The notes under the pieces: model-generated
The model's input: only the letters and a program-made list of their open reading frames with translations
Database searches by the model: none
Told to the model about the DNA's origin: nothing
Assembly (NCBI GenBank): GCA_001430745.1
Contig: KQ481942.1
Location: 333,086 to 397,085, forward strand
Length of the DNA: 64,000 nucleotides
Source of the DNA: Auxenochlorella pyrenoidosa
Taxonomy: Eukaryota; Chlorophyta; Trebouxiophyceae; Chlorellales; Chlorellaceae
Direction: 5' to 3'
Made by a program: the position numbers and the translations under genes
In this document: piece by piece, positions 21,624 through 35,500 of the stretch
Layout: each line of letters starts with the position of its first letter
Position numbering within the stretch: position 1 is the stretch's first letter

Positions 21624-24600
21624 TCAATCCTTGAGCGACTTGCTCACGATTTCGAACACATTCTCGCTGATGCCCTCGGTGTCTGCAATGCGCTGCAGCT
21701 GCGCGCGCATCATGGCCTGCAGCAACGACAGGGCCAGCATGTTTCAGCATGGTCGGTGCCACAAGTTCCATTGGCGCTAGGCAGACTTTCGCTCTGCCTG
21801 GCCACGATCTAAGCCCAAGCACGCACGCAAGCAAGCAAGCAAGCATGCACACACAAAAGCCGACTCAAATGCAGATAGTAACACTGCAATGCAGGTGGGC
21901 GCACAGCATGGACAAGTGCAGACCGGACCACGCGCAGCTCGATGATGTCGCATCGACGATTGCGATGGGAATGCAACGGACAAACCACCACCATTGGCAC
22001 ATTTGCAGCCGCCCACCTGGCGCTCCTTGTCGTACTTCTTGAAGGTGGTGAAGGCAGACACGATGCGGGAGGCCACCTGCAGGGCAGGCGCCGTGGGCAA
22101 GGTGAGGACCTCAGGAGTTGGCAACGAAGGTGCACAAGAGTGCACCAGAAGGGCAATGCAACTGACCATCAGCCAGCCAGTCCTGCTGGCCCCCCGCCTC
22201 TCCTGCCATCTGCCATCTTGTCTTTCTTGTTTAGGTTGAAATTTTACTGCAACGGAACTTCCGGCACAGAGCCATGCGCCTCACCTGGTGGTTCAGCTTG
22301 TCCACCTGCAGCACCCTGTCCGCCAGGAACTCATAGCCGCTGCCGTCAGCTGCAGGAGCGGAAAGAAGGTGGACAAGCAGGCCCACTTGTTAAAAAAATA
22401 GCACATAGGGAAAACAGATGTCGGACCCAAACACACACCCCAATCTCTGCCTCAGAAAAGATGAAGGCAGCCTGGCTCAATGCTGCCTTCTCCTCCTGGT
22501 ATCTTTCTGCAAACCAACACCTTGCGCACCCGCGTGGAAGTTGACGGGGGAGCGCGCAAAGCCCAGGAAGAGGGAGTAGCAGCTGTTGGGGTTGTTGATG
22601 TTGAAGGAGGCGTGCGACATGAGCTCCTTGACGTGCGCCACGTTGCCGGGCACGTTGCTGCCAGCCTGCGGGCATTGGAGCAGCGCAGAAAAACAGCAGG
22701 TGAGACTGCGTCCTGAGACAAGGGCGGGGAGCGACTAGAGGAACATGGTAGGTGACTGAAGGGGGCTGGCATACCTCCTCAACACAATGCACATAAGGTT
22801 GGTCACCCCGGCATGTGGCCAAGTGCTCCCTCAACACCCAAGCCTGCAAACCAAGTCAAAGCCGAGCATCACCTGCAGCGCAATCCACTTGAGCAGCACC
22901 AGCGGCTCGCCCTCCCACTTCTTGTGGAAGTCTGACAGAGCCGAGGCCCGCGCCTCCACGCACCCGGGGGTGGCGCCCACCAGGCCGCCTGCGGCCATCA
23001 ACAAGAATACAAGCGCACCATGCAAGTGTAATAATCGAGGCGCAAGGCAGGCAGCCGACACTGCGAACTCGGAGGCTAGCGCCAGATGGGCCATTGCTCG
23101 CAAAGCAAACAGACCACGGGCAGGGCACGAAGAAATGTCTCGCGCCTGGCTTTTTCCAGGTGAAAGCATTAACCCCAGCACAAGTGTTACCCAGCCGCGG
23201 TGCCGAGCAGGACAAAGACTGTGTGCGCAAGTTGACGACCTGCATGTGGGCCAGGCATGCGCCCACCTGCTCGGTCGAGCGAGGCCAGCGCGGAGATCTC
23301 GTCCGTCATGTTGGTGGCCTCGCGGAAGCGCTGCAGCAGCGACGCGGTCACTGCGGGGTCCCCCAGGGATGCCAGGTAGCCCTGCAAAGTGGGGGAAAGA
23401 GGATACAGGGATAATGCCGGGTTGCGCATATGCATGGATGCTGGAGATGTAATGCAATTGGGTTGCTGAGGGGCCGCCCAGCTGGGCAGCCCTGCAGACG
23501 AGCTTGATGGGTGGGCAGCCCCAGGGAAGGTGGCAACGGCTTCTGCATTGCACGGGCACTGCTATGAGCGACTGCAGATCTACAGGTCAAGGTTCCAGTA
23601 CAAGGCAGGATGCCCACCAGTGCCTTGTTCTTCAGGGCTCTCCGTGCGCAGGCTGCCGCATTGAACTCATACGCCTCCCCAGGGGCTGCATGGGAGGGCA
23701 GGCAGAAGATGTGAGGCAGGTCGTGCGTTGGTTGCTCAGCAGCACATGCTCGCGCATGCTTGATGGGATCCCTGGGGAGGGAACTCTCAAAACTCAACGT
23801 TCAAAATCTTTCAAAATACTGTGCCATACACAAGAATACCTCAGGGCCGCCATGTGGCCCGTGCAATGCTCTGGCAGCTGTGATTCGGCATTCAGGCCGC
23901 CTTACCGGAGTCATTGGCATTCACTGCTGCCTCGAGCTCCGGCCGCAGCTGCTGCGCCAGCTGCCGCGTGACGAAGTCACGAACCTGCAAATAAAGAAAT
24001 TAAAAATAAGCAGATGAAATGATGGGAGGGCGGCACATGTGGTAGCAAGGCTTTAGCAGCAGAGGCAGCGACCCTGGCCAGGGTATGGTTCATTCATTCA
24101 GCTTGCTGCTCAATGCGCTGGACAAGTTACGGACCTCTTGTTAACTGCAACGGCAATGAGTATGCAGTCGGCAGGACAAAAATCACAAACCTGGTACAGC
24201 AGCACGGGGTCGGCCTCAGGGATCCTGTCAATCAGCTCGCTGCTCTCGGGCAGGCTGATGGCAAAGGCCTTGAAGGTGCCGTCCACCGAGGGGTCTGCAG
24301 GAAAAAAAGCAAAACATGAGCACAGAAGCGCAGGGTGAGGGCAGGATGTGCAACGTGCCGCAACTTAAATCGTTCACGCATGACAAGCTGTAAGTCCAGA
24401 GCTGTGAACAATCAGGAGGGCTGCAGCCGGCTCACAGGCACTCACCGTTGAGGAGCGCGCGGAATGCCTCCACAAGGCTGCTCTTGACGCCGCCTGCTGC
24501 TGCCAGCCGCTCATCGACAGTGCCCTACATTGGAGGCAAGGCGCAGAATAAACCCACTCAGCCTCTATAGGGGGGAAAGCCAACCATGCAAGATTACGAA

Positions 24601-27600
24601 TGTGCAAGTGCACAGCAGAGCCAATTTCATTAGTGTGTACTAAATCTAAGGGGCAACATACAGGACCACATCGGTTGCATGCACAGCCCGCCAGCCTGCA
24701 TCTCCTCACCGCGTTGCTGTCCTTGGCTGCCGCATACAGCGCGCGCAGCAGCTTCTTGGCCAGCACCTGGCCCGCCTCCCAGCGGTTGAAAGAGTCTGCA
24801 GGTGTCGAGTGGGAAGCAACCATGTTGAGGAACACCGTTCCCATAACAAATGGGAAAGAAGTGTTTGAAGGTTGAAGGAAATCATATTGCTGGTTTAATT
24901 TGCTCGCTGTACTCCATTCACAGGCAACTTCTTTGCTAGCATTTCCGAGCGGTTAAACGGGTGAGCGCATCATGAGCTTTGCGCACATATACACACGTGA
25001 CTGCAGCAAACAAACCATGCAGCCAAGCAGCCCGCCTCCACCCCAGCCCGAGCAGTCGCGCTCACCAGTGTCGTTGGCCAGCAGCAGCAGCAGGTCCTCG
25101 TCTGTCTGCCCCTCCACGCTGAGGTGCACCGGGGCAGAGAGGCCGCGCAGCAGCGACGGCACCGGCCGCGCCTCGATGCCCTCGAACACAAACTCCTGCT
25201 CCGCCTCGTTCACACGCAGCACAGTCTCCGTGCCCAGCTCTGCGCCGCTGCAGGCAGTCGAAGCGCATGGTGCAATGTGAATACTTCATGACCCCTGAAA
25301 AATGCCATGTAGCTTTGGCATGCCAGGCACAGCAGGTGCTGAACAACTATGTTGATGGCAAGGCAGGTCCTGGCCCTCTTTGAGGTGGAAACCTGCAATG
25401 GTGGTCAGATTGATGTGTCAAATGCACAGGCTGGCATCGCAGCAAGCCCTCACCCGCGCAGCTTGAGCGGCAGCTCCTTGCCGTCGCTGCCCAGCAGGCC
25501 CATGCGCACAGGGATGAGCAGCGGCACCTTGGTGGGCTGCCCAGGGGTGGGCGGGGTCTCCTGCACAACATGCCAGTGCAGAGGCAAGTGTGCTGGGGTC
25601 AGTGCGCATCAGCATGTGCTGTGCATGGGGAAGCGCGTAGCGCACAGGGCCAGGCATGCAGGGGTGTACGTGCTGGGTGGCATCAGCAGGCAGGCAATAT
25701 CATGGCAGCAGTTTTGCTTTTGCAGAAAGCAGGTTGCAAGCATGCGATTGATGCGCACCTGCTTGAAGCGCAACGTGTATGTCTTGTCAGCAGCATTGTA
25801 AGTGGGGGTGACAGTCAGGCGCGGGGTGCCTGCCTGGCTGTACCACCTGCAAAGGGGCAAGCGAACAAATGCAGAAGAGCACGCTTATTATGGTGCCAAC
25901 ATGCTGTGCAATGAGATGCCTGAAACTATTGTGTGCAAGCTGCGTTGCAGGGAGCGAATGCCACATGCTGAGAACACCGACGCGCATCTTTGGGATCACG
26001 GCATCAGTCTGATCGGAATGACAGCCTGCAAAGCACGCACTTGGCCAGCTCAGACAGGTCCTCGCCGTTGGCATCCGCCATGGCCGCCAGGAAGTCGTCG
26101 CAGGTCACCGCCTGCAGGTGTGGATAGCGCAGCACGTATGTTAAGCAGAGAGCAGGAAAAAACAAGAGCGCACCAGCGCAGCAGGCCGAGCATGTGCGCA
26201 CGCCCAGCCGCGCAGCTCCTCGCTGGGCCTGGGAGGGAGGGCTGTCCACAAGAGGCCAGCTGTCCCGATGCAAGGCTAGCCGTACTTTAACATTTTCAAC
26301 ATTCATTGGTTGAAAGCTGTGTTCTCCTTCTGAAAAAAAAATCATTACAATTTTCAACCCGCCGCCCTGCCGCCCCACCTGCCCGTCGCGGCGCCGCCCT
26401 GCCGCCACCTCACCTGCCCGTCGTGGCGCTGGAAGTACAGGTCCATGCCCTTGCGGAAGCCCTCCTTGCCCAGCACCTGCTCGTACAGCCGGATGACCTC
26501 GGCGCCTGCGCGGCAGCCCGACAGAAAAGGTACAATTGTTTTAATTGGTTAATGTTCTGTTGTACCCTTCTTATTATGTATTTTAGTTTTGAGTTTATTG
26601 ATTGCAGATCAGCCCCTGCATGCTTAGTTGAGCACACCATGACTGCGCAGCAGAGCGCGATCAGTTTTGTTTTCAACCCTTATCACAGGCGTGTTGCTCA
26701 CACAGGTTGCTCACCCTTCTCATACACGGTCAGGGTGTAGAAGTTGTCCATCTTGATGTAGGACTCGGGCCGGATGGGGTGCGCCATGGGGCCTGGCGGC
26801 AGGCGACGGGCAAAGGCATGGCATGCAATAAGAAAGAACACAGCACAGGCATGCGTGGCTGCGCCTCCCCCTCACGATGAAGATGCCGTCATTGAAGCGA
26901 CCCTGCATTTGGTCCCCTCTACTTTCCTGCGCAGAGCGCCATGCAGCACTGCATTCCCCTCCATTGCTCACAACCCAATTGCTCACAACCCTCATGCATG
27001 TGCGGTCCATCTCGCCCTCTCACCGCTGTCTTCGGAGAACTGTGCGGCGCGCAGGTGGCACACATCCTCGATGCGCTTCACGGGGCGGCTGTTCATGTCG
27101 GCGCTGAACTCCTGCAGCAGATTTGAAAGAAAAGGCGCTCTTCAGGTAGATTGGCAAACCATGTGGTGAGCCTCCGCTGGCGCACCAGTGGAAGTAGCAG
27201 ACAAAATGCAGTTGCGAAGCAGACCAAGCTTGGCTCGTGACCATCGGCTGGAGTGCATGCTACGTTGCCCGACCCTAGTCTGCAACAGAGTTTCCTCCTA
27301 GTAAGTGACAAACAAAACATCCTCTGCCTTGTGCCTTGGTGCAGCTTGCCTGGTCGCGGTACACGGTCAGCCCCTCCTTCAGGGTGAGCTGGAACCAGTC
27401 GCGGCAGGTGACGCGGTTGCCGGTGTAGTTGTGAAAGTACTCGTGGCCCACCACGCCTGCAGGCGTGCAGCCAGAGGGTTCCAGCCAGAGGCATGAACTC
27501 TGGGTTCGACGCTTGTGCTGCTGTGCTCACGTCTGATAGGAAAGGGCGATGCGACCTGTCTGGTGAAACTAGCGTCGAGCATTGCCCTGAGGAAAACAAA

Positions 27601-30600
27601 ACCACTGTGCGCCCACCTTCGATGCGCGTAACACCTGCCCGGGCGCACCCTCTATGCGCGCAACCCCTGCCCAGGCCCACCCTCGATGCGCGCAAAGTCG
27701 CCGTCGGTGGCAGTGTCCGGGGTGGCGAGCACCAGGCGGGAGTTGAAGATGTTGAGCGACTTGTTCTCCATGGCGCCTGCGGCACCAGAAAAAGAAAAGG
27801 AAAGAAAAAACATTTCGTCAGGGCACCGTAGAAGAGGGGGGGTGCTCAGGCTGAACTACTTTCGCTGGCAATCCTGTCCTGATATGCAGCACCAAAAAAA
27901 GAGGGGAGATTTTCAAGGCCCAGCTGCTGCGGCGGTCCGGCATGTGCAGCACGAGACCGCGCATGCCACAGCCGCAGATAAGGGCCCCAGCCTGCACCCT
28001 CGCTCACCCATGTTGAAGTCGTCCACAGCCACAATGTTGAACAGATCCAGGTCGTACTCCAGGCCAAACACATCCTCATCCCACCTGCAGGTGGGATGCG
28101 GGAGTGCGGCCAGCAAATGAGAGATCATGGACGGCCCAGGAATGCGAAGCTGCACGCCTGGATTCTTTTTACGGACCGCATTGGCCAAGCTTTCGCTCCG
28201 GCACATGTATTGTGTTGTCCACATTCCTAGACAGAGGCAGCCAAGAGAAGGGGAGCCGGGCGCGGCTCACTTCATGGAGCGCTTGAGCGACTGCATGGCA
28301 AAGTCGACCTTGCCGATGTCGTGCTTGCGCGTGAAGATACGCAGTTTGACCTCCTTGCCGCTGCAGGTGGTGAAGGTGTCCTCCTGCAAAAGTGGGTGGG
28401 GTGGGGAAGGGGTGGGGGGGTGGGGGGGTGAGGCAGGGCAGGTGGCGAAGGTGTCCTTCTGCAGGGGTGCTCGGGGAGGGGCGGGCCGACGCGTGCACGC
28501 AAGTCGCTTTCAACAAACAGCAGGGAGCTGCGCCGTGTTCGAAAATGAAACCCTCGGTTCACGCCCTTCTCCTCACGCCCCCACCTTCATCTCCAGGTTG
28601 CCCGCAACCAGCGCAAACAGGTAAGAGGGCTTGCGGAAGGGGTCCTCCCACACGGTATAGTGCCTCCCCGGCTGCCCTGCCAGGTCGCCACTCTCAATCA
28701 GGTTGCCGTTGGACAGCAGCACGGGGTACTGCTGCTTGTCCGCCTCGATGCGGGTGGTGTACCTGCAGCAGGCCAGGCAGCAAAAAAGAGTGCAGCATTC
28801 TCTTTGACTACAGGATGCCTGAGGCAGAGCTCAACTGCCCCCACCTCTTGTCCCACAGCTGGAAAATTAGCAAATGTTCATGCCCCATCTGTGGAGCTGC
28901 TTTCGCCAAGCAGCGCTCACTTGGCCATGACATCAGGGCGGTCCATGAAATAGGTGATGGCGCGGAACCCCTCTGCCTCGCACTGCACAGGCAGCGGCAG
29001 GGGTTGCACAGCACAGGTGGGCGCGCTGCACTGACCAACAAAGAGCACACAGAGGTATGCCCCGCTATACAACCGTATTTCAGAACAGGGGGGAACACCT
29101 CATCTCTTGTGCAAATAGAAATGCACATTGCCTCCAAACGGATCTGTAACAGTTCAGTTCCATGTCATGTCTTCAACCCAGACAATTATTCACTGCTCCT
29201 ACTGGCGAGCCCACCTGGGTGCAGTAGTTGCCGCCGCTCTTGTACAGCCCCTCCAGGGAGGTGTTCTGCTCGGGGTGCACATCGGTGTGGATCTCCAGCT
29301 CAAACTCGCCTGCAGGCATGCACAGCACCGGCGGCGGTTAGGAGAAAATCCGAAATTCAAGCTGCACACCACTGCCTCCACTTTAAATAGGCCAGGTAGA
29401 AGCCATGTGGTAAAATGAAGGCGGAAGGGAAGATCCTGAACATCTGTGGGTGCCTTGTTCACGCCCTCGGCTCAGCAAACCTCAGGCGGTGATTGGACAG
29501 CCTGGGCTCTTGACTGGATATTGCATCTGCTCACGCAAACTATGCGCGGCACACACAACAGGGGGGAAGGCAGTGCACCGCTCACCCTCGGGAGGCGACT
29601 TGATGGTCAGGCCCTTGGGCTCCAGCTCATACGCCTCTGCCGGCAGCGCCTCGCCGTTGACCTTGACGGCCACCAGCTTCACATCTGCAACAACAAGGGA
29701 GCTATCTTGGTGGGTGTGCCAGCCAACCCAACTCCACATGCAGGGGAGTGCGAGGTCAGGCACCCTACCAAGGCGCTGCACTGAACTTAGCGCCTGCTGG
29801 CGCAGGCGGGTGCTTGCAGGCCTGCTCTGCACAGCTGAGCAAGGCCGTGGGCTCACCCTCGCGGCCGTCAAGGAAGAGCGAGGGGCGCTCCCCCGCCGGG
29901 CGGTTGGGCAGCACCCGCATGCGCGACTCCACGCGCGATGCGCCCTCATTCAGGACGAAGTTCAGGTGGATGGTGTCAATCAGGTGCGTGGGCGGCTTAT
30001 AGTCCTGCGATGCAGAAAATTTGCAGCCATGGGGCTGACAACAACTGTCGGCTGCCCGAGGCATTGCTTGCAACGAGTCAGCCCTCAGCACTCTTGCGAC
30101 GGCAGCAGGGCAGCAGGCATGGCAGCCACTTGAAGTGGTCAACAAAATGGAGGGTTGATATTTATGTTACGCACTGCAAATCTAGCTCTGCACTGAAACT
30201 GACTGGCCAGAGAGGAGCGACACCCCTCCTTGCATCACCGAGGGGCAGCAGATGCACAGGAAATGGAAGGGGCGGGTCCCCGATGGGATGCATTTCTAGT
30301 GCAGGAGCCTGGATACCAACTTCTGTAAGACAACCTCCGTAAGACTAAGTCCTGCCCCAGCACGGCCACCACGGCAACTGCATGCCGCAGCAGCCCTGCA
30401 GCTGCAAATGCGAAGCAGGTGTACACCCGGCAGATCCACAAGAAAGTAACCAGCACCATCGGGAGCCCACCTTGCGGAAGTGCTCGACAGGCTGCTGAGC
30501 CCCCATGGCGTCAGCCTCAGCGGCGGCGGGTGCAGCAGCGGTGGCGTAGACGCGGGTGCTGCTGCGTGCGGCGCCGAGCGCGCGGACGCTGGCGGCGGCG

Positions 30601-30779
30601 GTGCGGGCGAAGCGTGCCGGAGCAAGCCGGGCTGCTGCACCGCCAGACGAGGCAGTGGCGCGGGCGCGAAGTGACGGACCTGCAGGCGAGAGCAGAAGCA
30701 CCCCAGTATGGGCGTGCGGGCCTCCCCACACCTTGCTGGCCACAGTTCCAGGCAGCGCCCTGGGTGGCCCCGCCGCCAT
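21624..30779 (-). CDS. pepN: PepN-type M1 zinc aminopeptidase, probably organellar
   Basis: Twenty-eight exons, boundaries (minus sense): 30779-30471, 30004-29857, 29684-29586, 29309-29215, 28982-28921, 28762-28585, 28383-28271, 28084-28008, 27776-27681, 27456-27350, 27111-27024, 26792-26715, 26505-26414, 26111-26041, 25846-25759, 25560-25454, 25247-25066, 24795-24710, 24524-24446, 24294-24191, 23984-23906, 23685-23618, 23381-23267, 22988-22873, 22665-22530, 22349-22285, 22076-22017, 21716-21624; 996 residues, phases closed throughout. The enzyme removes N-terminal residues from peptides. GAMEN (361-365) binds the substrate amino group; HEYFH at 397-401 with Glu420 completes HEXXH-x18-E zinc binding. 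Other PepN hallmarks: [79 protein letters not shown]. The first 100 residues (Ala/Arg/Ser-rich, few acidic) look like a transit peptide. The intron after exon 10 has a GC donor. Confidence 0.96.
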
Positions 30780-32018
30780 TCCCGCCGCTGCCAACTTTTT
30801 GAAGTGCCGCCGAGTGCACAGCCAGAAAGAGTGACCTAGTTACTTGCCGGCGTTACTGGTGAGCCGGCAGCGGGAGAAAGCCCCTGCAGGACGCCGGGCA
30901 ATGGAAGCGCAGGTCAAGTGAGAGCCAACAGGGCCGGCAACACGCTCAACAACTTGCTATCGATACCGATCAGCACTGGGCACTGGCAGAGCGCGCACTT
31001 GAGGAGGCGCGCAGCAATCGCGCACTGAGGTGCCCAGCTGCGGCCGCAAAGACCATCAAAGACGTCTGTTAGGTGGCGGTAGAACGTAAGCAAACGACAC
31101 TTCTGGCGCAGCAGTGGCCCTGGCCGCGAATTTTTGGGGCCTTCTGGTCTGCCTGCTGGGCAGGAAGAATGTCGGGTGCTTGACCTGGTGGAACTGTATG
31201 CAGGTGACGTTGGACCAAATTGCTCAAGACTTCAGGAGCGATGGCAGAAGACTGTGTGCCCGGCCAGGGCAACCGCCGCCCCAACACGCCCTTGGCGGTG
31301 GACGTCGGCGGTTGCATGGGCTCCACAGCTGCCCGCTGTCAAGCCCATGTGAGCAGCGTCTTGCGGCATGCAGTTGTGCTCTGCTCATGGGCAGACACCA
31401 GGCCCTGCATCATGGCGCTTGGGCCTGGCAAACAGCATACGATGTGCGTTGGCAGCAGGTCGGCAGTCCTGCGGATGGTACTGGTGCTGGCACCAGCAGA
31501 GCAGCAGCCATGCACACACAAGGAAGATGAATTCCACCCTGATTGCCCCTGCAAAGCGTCACAACCGTTCTTCCTTGCAGAGGCTGGAACACCTCAGCAG
31601 CAGCATCCCAGTGGGAAAAACCCGCCAGCCTGCACAGCGCACGCTGCGCTCAGCTGTCGCCAGGCAGCATGAACACATTGGCGTTGCAGGGGCTGTCGAC
31701 TGCGCATTCTCTTTGAGCGCATCGCGTGTGCTCTCTGCCTAGGTGCGATGAACCCCCGGGGGATGCCGGCTCGAAGCTAGCTGTCGTTGTTGCGAGCCGG
31801 GGAAAAGCAACGAAATACGCAGCAGTCGATCACCGCGATCGGGCCGTGCTGCAATCGATAGTCTCCATCCAACGCTGCACTGCTGGCTACTTGCCGGCGC
31901 TGTCGGCGGTTGTGCAGAGCTCCCTTGCTGCTGTGCCCCTGCTCTCTCTCCTCCTATCAGAGTCTGATCACGACCGTGGCGCCCATCTGTCACGCACTGT
32001 GCAACTCTGCAGGCCAAG
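30780..32018. other. Divergent promoter region, aminopeptidase and fasciclin gene 1
   Basis: About 1.2 kb between two genes that start away from each other. No coding exon is supported. The sequence ctctgcag just before the fasciclin ATG could be an acceptor, so a 5' UTR intron is possible. Confidence 0.4.
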
Positions 32019-35000
32019 ATGCAGGCCCGCTACGTGGTTGTGCTGCTGCTGGCGGCGGCGGCGGTTGCCAGGGCAGCCAACCCGCCGTCGGTCGCAGTCG
32101 CAGTAGCACGCAACCAGAACCTTCAGGAGTTGGAGGCCAAGCTCAAGCTGGTGAGACATGGCCTGCGTTGTGGGTGGTGACTGGCGCCCACTGCTACTGC
32201 CGCTGTGGAGCGTCACTTCAAGGCCACTTGATGCGTGCCAAAGTGCAATGCTCCTGTGGTTCCGTGCGCTGTCGCTTGCGCGCCAGCCAGTCGCGCTCAC
32301 ATGCCAGTACAATACCCAGCCTGCAATTAAGCCACCTCTGGCTGGTCCTTCTTGCCGGCCCCCTTTTGCAGTACACCGACATCCAAGCTGAGCTGGGCCC
32401 CGGCTTTGCTGGCACGTTCTTCGCGCCCTCTGATGCTGTGAGCGCTTCTTGCCAGGCTGCCCAGGGTTGGGCGCTCCCGACCGCTTGGGCCGCATGACTG
32501 CACTGCATGTGGATGAGCAGCACTCGTAGCGCTTGCCACTTTACATGCCCCTGTCCTGATACAGGCAGTGTGTGCCTCTCGGTGCAGGCCATTCGCAACG
32601 CAGAGAAGGCCGGCGTCGTGGTGTCCAGCGACATTCTGAAGTACCACATCGTGCCAGGCCCTCCTGCGCCTGTGACTGCCCTCAACGACGACCAAATCTT
32701 TGTGACCGACCAGGGCGGCACCATTCAGGCAGGCCTAGGGCAGCAGTTGCAGTAGTTGGCGAGCGGCGCAGGATGTCGGGAGGGCAGGCCTGCAGGAGAC
32801 CTGCCGCGCCTTTGTCACCCCTTCTGCCTGTGTCTGCAGTGACCTGCCGTGCTGTGTTCGCCAACCCTTTTGCCTGTGTCTGGAGCATCCCTTCCGCCAC
32901 CATCCCCCCCTGCCTGCAGGCGCAGTACACCGATGGGAAGCTCACCCTGCACGGAACTGGCTCCATCGCCCACATTACTGACGCCGACACGATGATTGGC
33001 ATCGCTGAGTATGCTGGTGAGCGGCCAGCGCAGCACGGGCGCAGCCCCCCAGTCTTGTTGGCGCAGCATGTCCATGGCAGGTGGACAGCGAATCATGCCT
33101 TCCTGCGGGCCCACATCCATGCTGCGCAGCTCGTGCCTCCACTCATCCATCTGTTTGCCTGCCCCCCTCTTCCACCTTGCAGTTGTGCACGTGATCGACA
33201 ACGTGCTGCTGCCCTACATCCCTGCCTCCCCCCTGCTCCCCGTGGGCACCAAGCCTCAGCCCGGCACCGGCTCTGTCGGCGCCGCCAGCCTCGGCGGCAG
33301 CGGCACTGGCTCCACCTCTGGCGGCAGCACCGACCCTGTGACTGGCAACGTGGGCGCCGAGAGCCTGGACACCACCCCTGCTGCCGCCCCCGAGGCAGCC
33401 TCCCCGACGGCTGAGGAGCCGGTCCCCTCTCCCGAGGCCTCCCCTGCTGAGCCCTCCGGGCCTTCCACTGAGGAGAGCCCCCCTGCTGAGGAGAGCCCCG
33501 CTCCAGAGCCTGCTGCAGAGCCCACGCCTAGCGAGGGCCCAGACTATGCCGACCTTGTTGAGGTAAAGGCAGCTGCTGTTTGCGTGTTCTGCTCCTCATG
33601 TGCGGGATGAGCAGGGAGGATGTTGCAAGCCGCCAGTGCACAGTCTCCGCAAGTCTCCCCGCTCTTCTACCAAGCGTCTGTCACAAGCTCCTCGCAGATC
33701 TGCCTGCCAGCAGGGTGGTGTGTTAACTTGGGTGCCACTCGCGCGCCAGCACTGCTGACCCGCGGACATCTTGCCCCTGCTCTCCCGCCTGCTGCCGCAG
33801 TTTGCCAGTGCCAAGAACCTGACCCTTCTGCTCGACGTCATCGGCGTGAGTTGAGCAAACCCAAGTTTCGGCAACAAATGCTTGCGGCTCCCAGTGTATG
33901 CTGGCTGCATGCACCTGTGCTGGCTGCCTCTCCCCTTGGCGACCCATTGCTCAGCTGGTTCCCCCTTCCCTTCCCTTGCCGTATCCCCCAGGCGTCTGGC
34001 CTGGCCGACCAGGTGGCCGAATTCAACGGCACTGTGTTTGCGCCCACCAACGCGGCCTTTGTGGAGCACATCAAGGAAATGGGTGTCGACATCAACAACC
34101 TCAACGACACGACCCGGCAGCTGGTGATCACCGTGCTGGTGAGGCCCAGATTGATCTAATCTCTTTGAATGTCCAACCTAAGGTTTTGCGATCCCGTGAC
34201 CCATTGGACAGCTTGTGGGGCCCACTGCACCTCAGAGACAGGCGTTGGCACGTGTCTGGCGGCGCTCAGTGCCCTGGCCACGGTAGCAGTCTTGGCACGG
34301 AGCACCCCTGCTTGCCGTGCTTTGGCCGCCCGTAACTCTGTCCCACATTCAACCCCCTACTCCACGCGCCCCGCAGTCCTACCACCTGGTTCCTGAGAAG
34401 GTGTACTCGTATGACCTGGAGAACGGCACCGTGCTGACCACCCTCGAGGGCGAGCCCCTCGTGGTCAGTGCAGCCGGCAAGACTACTGTATGCACCCTGG
34501 CTGTCCCTCCATCAGCCTCCGCTTGCATGCACCCCGCACTGCGCTCAATTCCTCAATCCCCACTTTATTGCACCGGCACATGGACAGACTGCCAACCATC
34601 CCACGCTTTCGGTCGNNNNNNNNNNNNNNNNNNNNNNNNNNNNNNNNNNNNNNNNNNNNNNNNNNNNNNNNNNNNNNNNNNNNNNNNNNNNNNNNNNNNN
34701 NNNNNNNNNNNNNNNNNNNNNNNNNNNNNNNNNNNNNNNNNNNNNNNNNNNNNNNNNNNNNNNNNNNNNNNNNNNNNNNNNNNNNNNNNNNNNNNNNNNN
34801 NNNNNNNNNNNNNNNNNNNNNNNNNNNNNNNNNNNNNNNNNNNNNNNNNNNNNNNNNNNNNNNNNNNNNNNNNNNNNNNNNNNNNNNNNNNNNNNNNNNN
34901 NNNNNNNNNNNNNNNNNNNNNNNNNNNNNNNNNNNNNNNNNNNNNNNNNNNNNNNNNNNNNNNNNNNNNNNNNNNNNNNNNNNNNNNNNNNNNNNNNNNN

Positions 35001-35500
35001 NNNNNNNNNNNNNNNNNNNNNNNNNNNNNNNNNNNNNNNNNNNNNNNNNNNNNNNNNNNNNNNNNNNNNNNNNNNNNNNNNNCCCCCCCCACACACACAC
35101 ACACTTACACACCGCAGGTTGTGCTGAAGGATGGCAAGGCCTACATCCAGGACGGCACCGGCGCCGAGGCCGAGATTCTGGAGGCAGACATCACAGCTGG
35201 TGACGCTGGTGCGCACCCACCAGGCAGGGTTAACGTGCATGCCAGGGCAGTTGTCGCCATGCGCTGGCCGTGCGCCGCCATCCACCCGCCTGCTGCCCTG
35301 GCTGGCAAATGCACCTCCTCTCCCCTTCCATGGCCCCTCTGCCTGCAGTGGCCCACATCATTGACAGGGTGCTCATCCCTGAGAGCATCATCCACAGCGC
35401 CGCCCCTGCCCCGGCTCCCGCCCCAGCCAGCTCTGCCGCCACTCTGACCAGCATTGCCGCTGTGGCCGGCTCTCTGCTGGGCGCTGCCCTGCTGCTGTGA
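32019..35500 (+). CDS. Fasciclin (FAS1) protein 1: two FAS1 domains, predicted GPI anchor
   Basis: Ten exons: 32019-32150, 32372-32437, 32588-32728, 32920-33016, 33183-33562, 33801-33845, 33992-34138, 34377-34463, 35118-35208, 35349-35500; 445 residues. FAS1 proteins are extracellular adhesion or matrix proteins. A signal peptide (MQARYVVVLLLAAAAVARA) precedes the first FAS1 domain (FAGTFFAPSDAAIRNAEKAG, ILKYHIVPG, YTDGKLTLHGTG, VVHVIDNVLLP). A Pro/Ser/Glu-rich linker of about 100 residues leads to the second (FNGTVFAPTNAAFVEHIK, YHLVPEKVYS, VVLKDGKAYIQDGTGAEAE, VAHIIDRVLIPES). The C-terminus, Ser-rich then VAGSLLGAALLL at the stop, is a typical GPI signal. The exon 3 donor must be GC (caggcagg), a weak match. 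A 467-base assembly gap lies wholly inside the intron after exon 8. Confidence 0.85.
34616..35082. other. Assembly gap (467 N)
   Basis: A run of N inside a fasciclin gene 1 intron, followed directly by C and CA runs. Simple sequence probably broke the assembly here. Exons on either side join in frame, so no coding sequence need be missing. Confidence 0.98.

Noticed and set aside
31026..31700. Open frames between the aminopeptidase and fasciclin gene 1
   Set aside because: No family similarity, no good donor leading to the fasciclin start, and the region is the expected promoter.
34616..35082. Possible missing exon in the N gap
   Set aside because: The flanking exons join as EGEPL-V-VVLKDGKAY, parallel to fasciclin gene 2, so no coding sequence is required in the gap.
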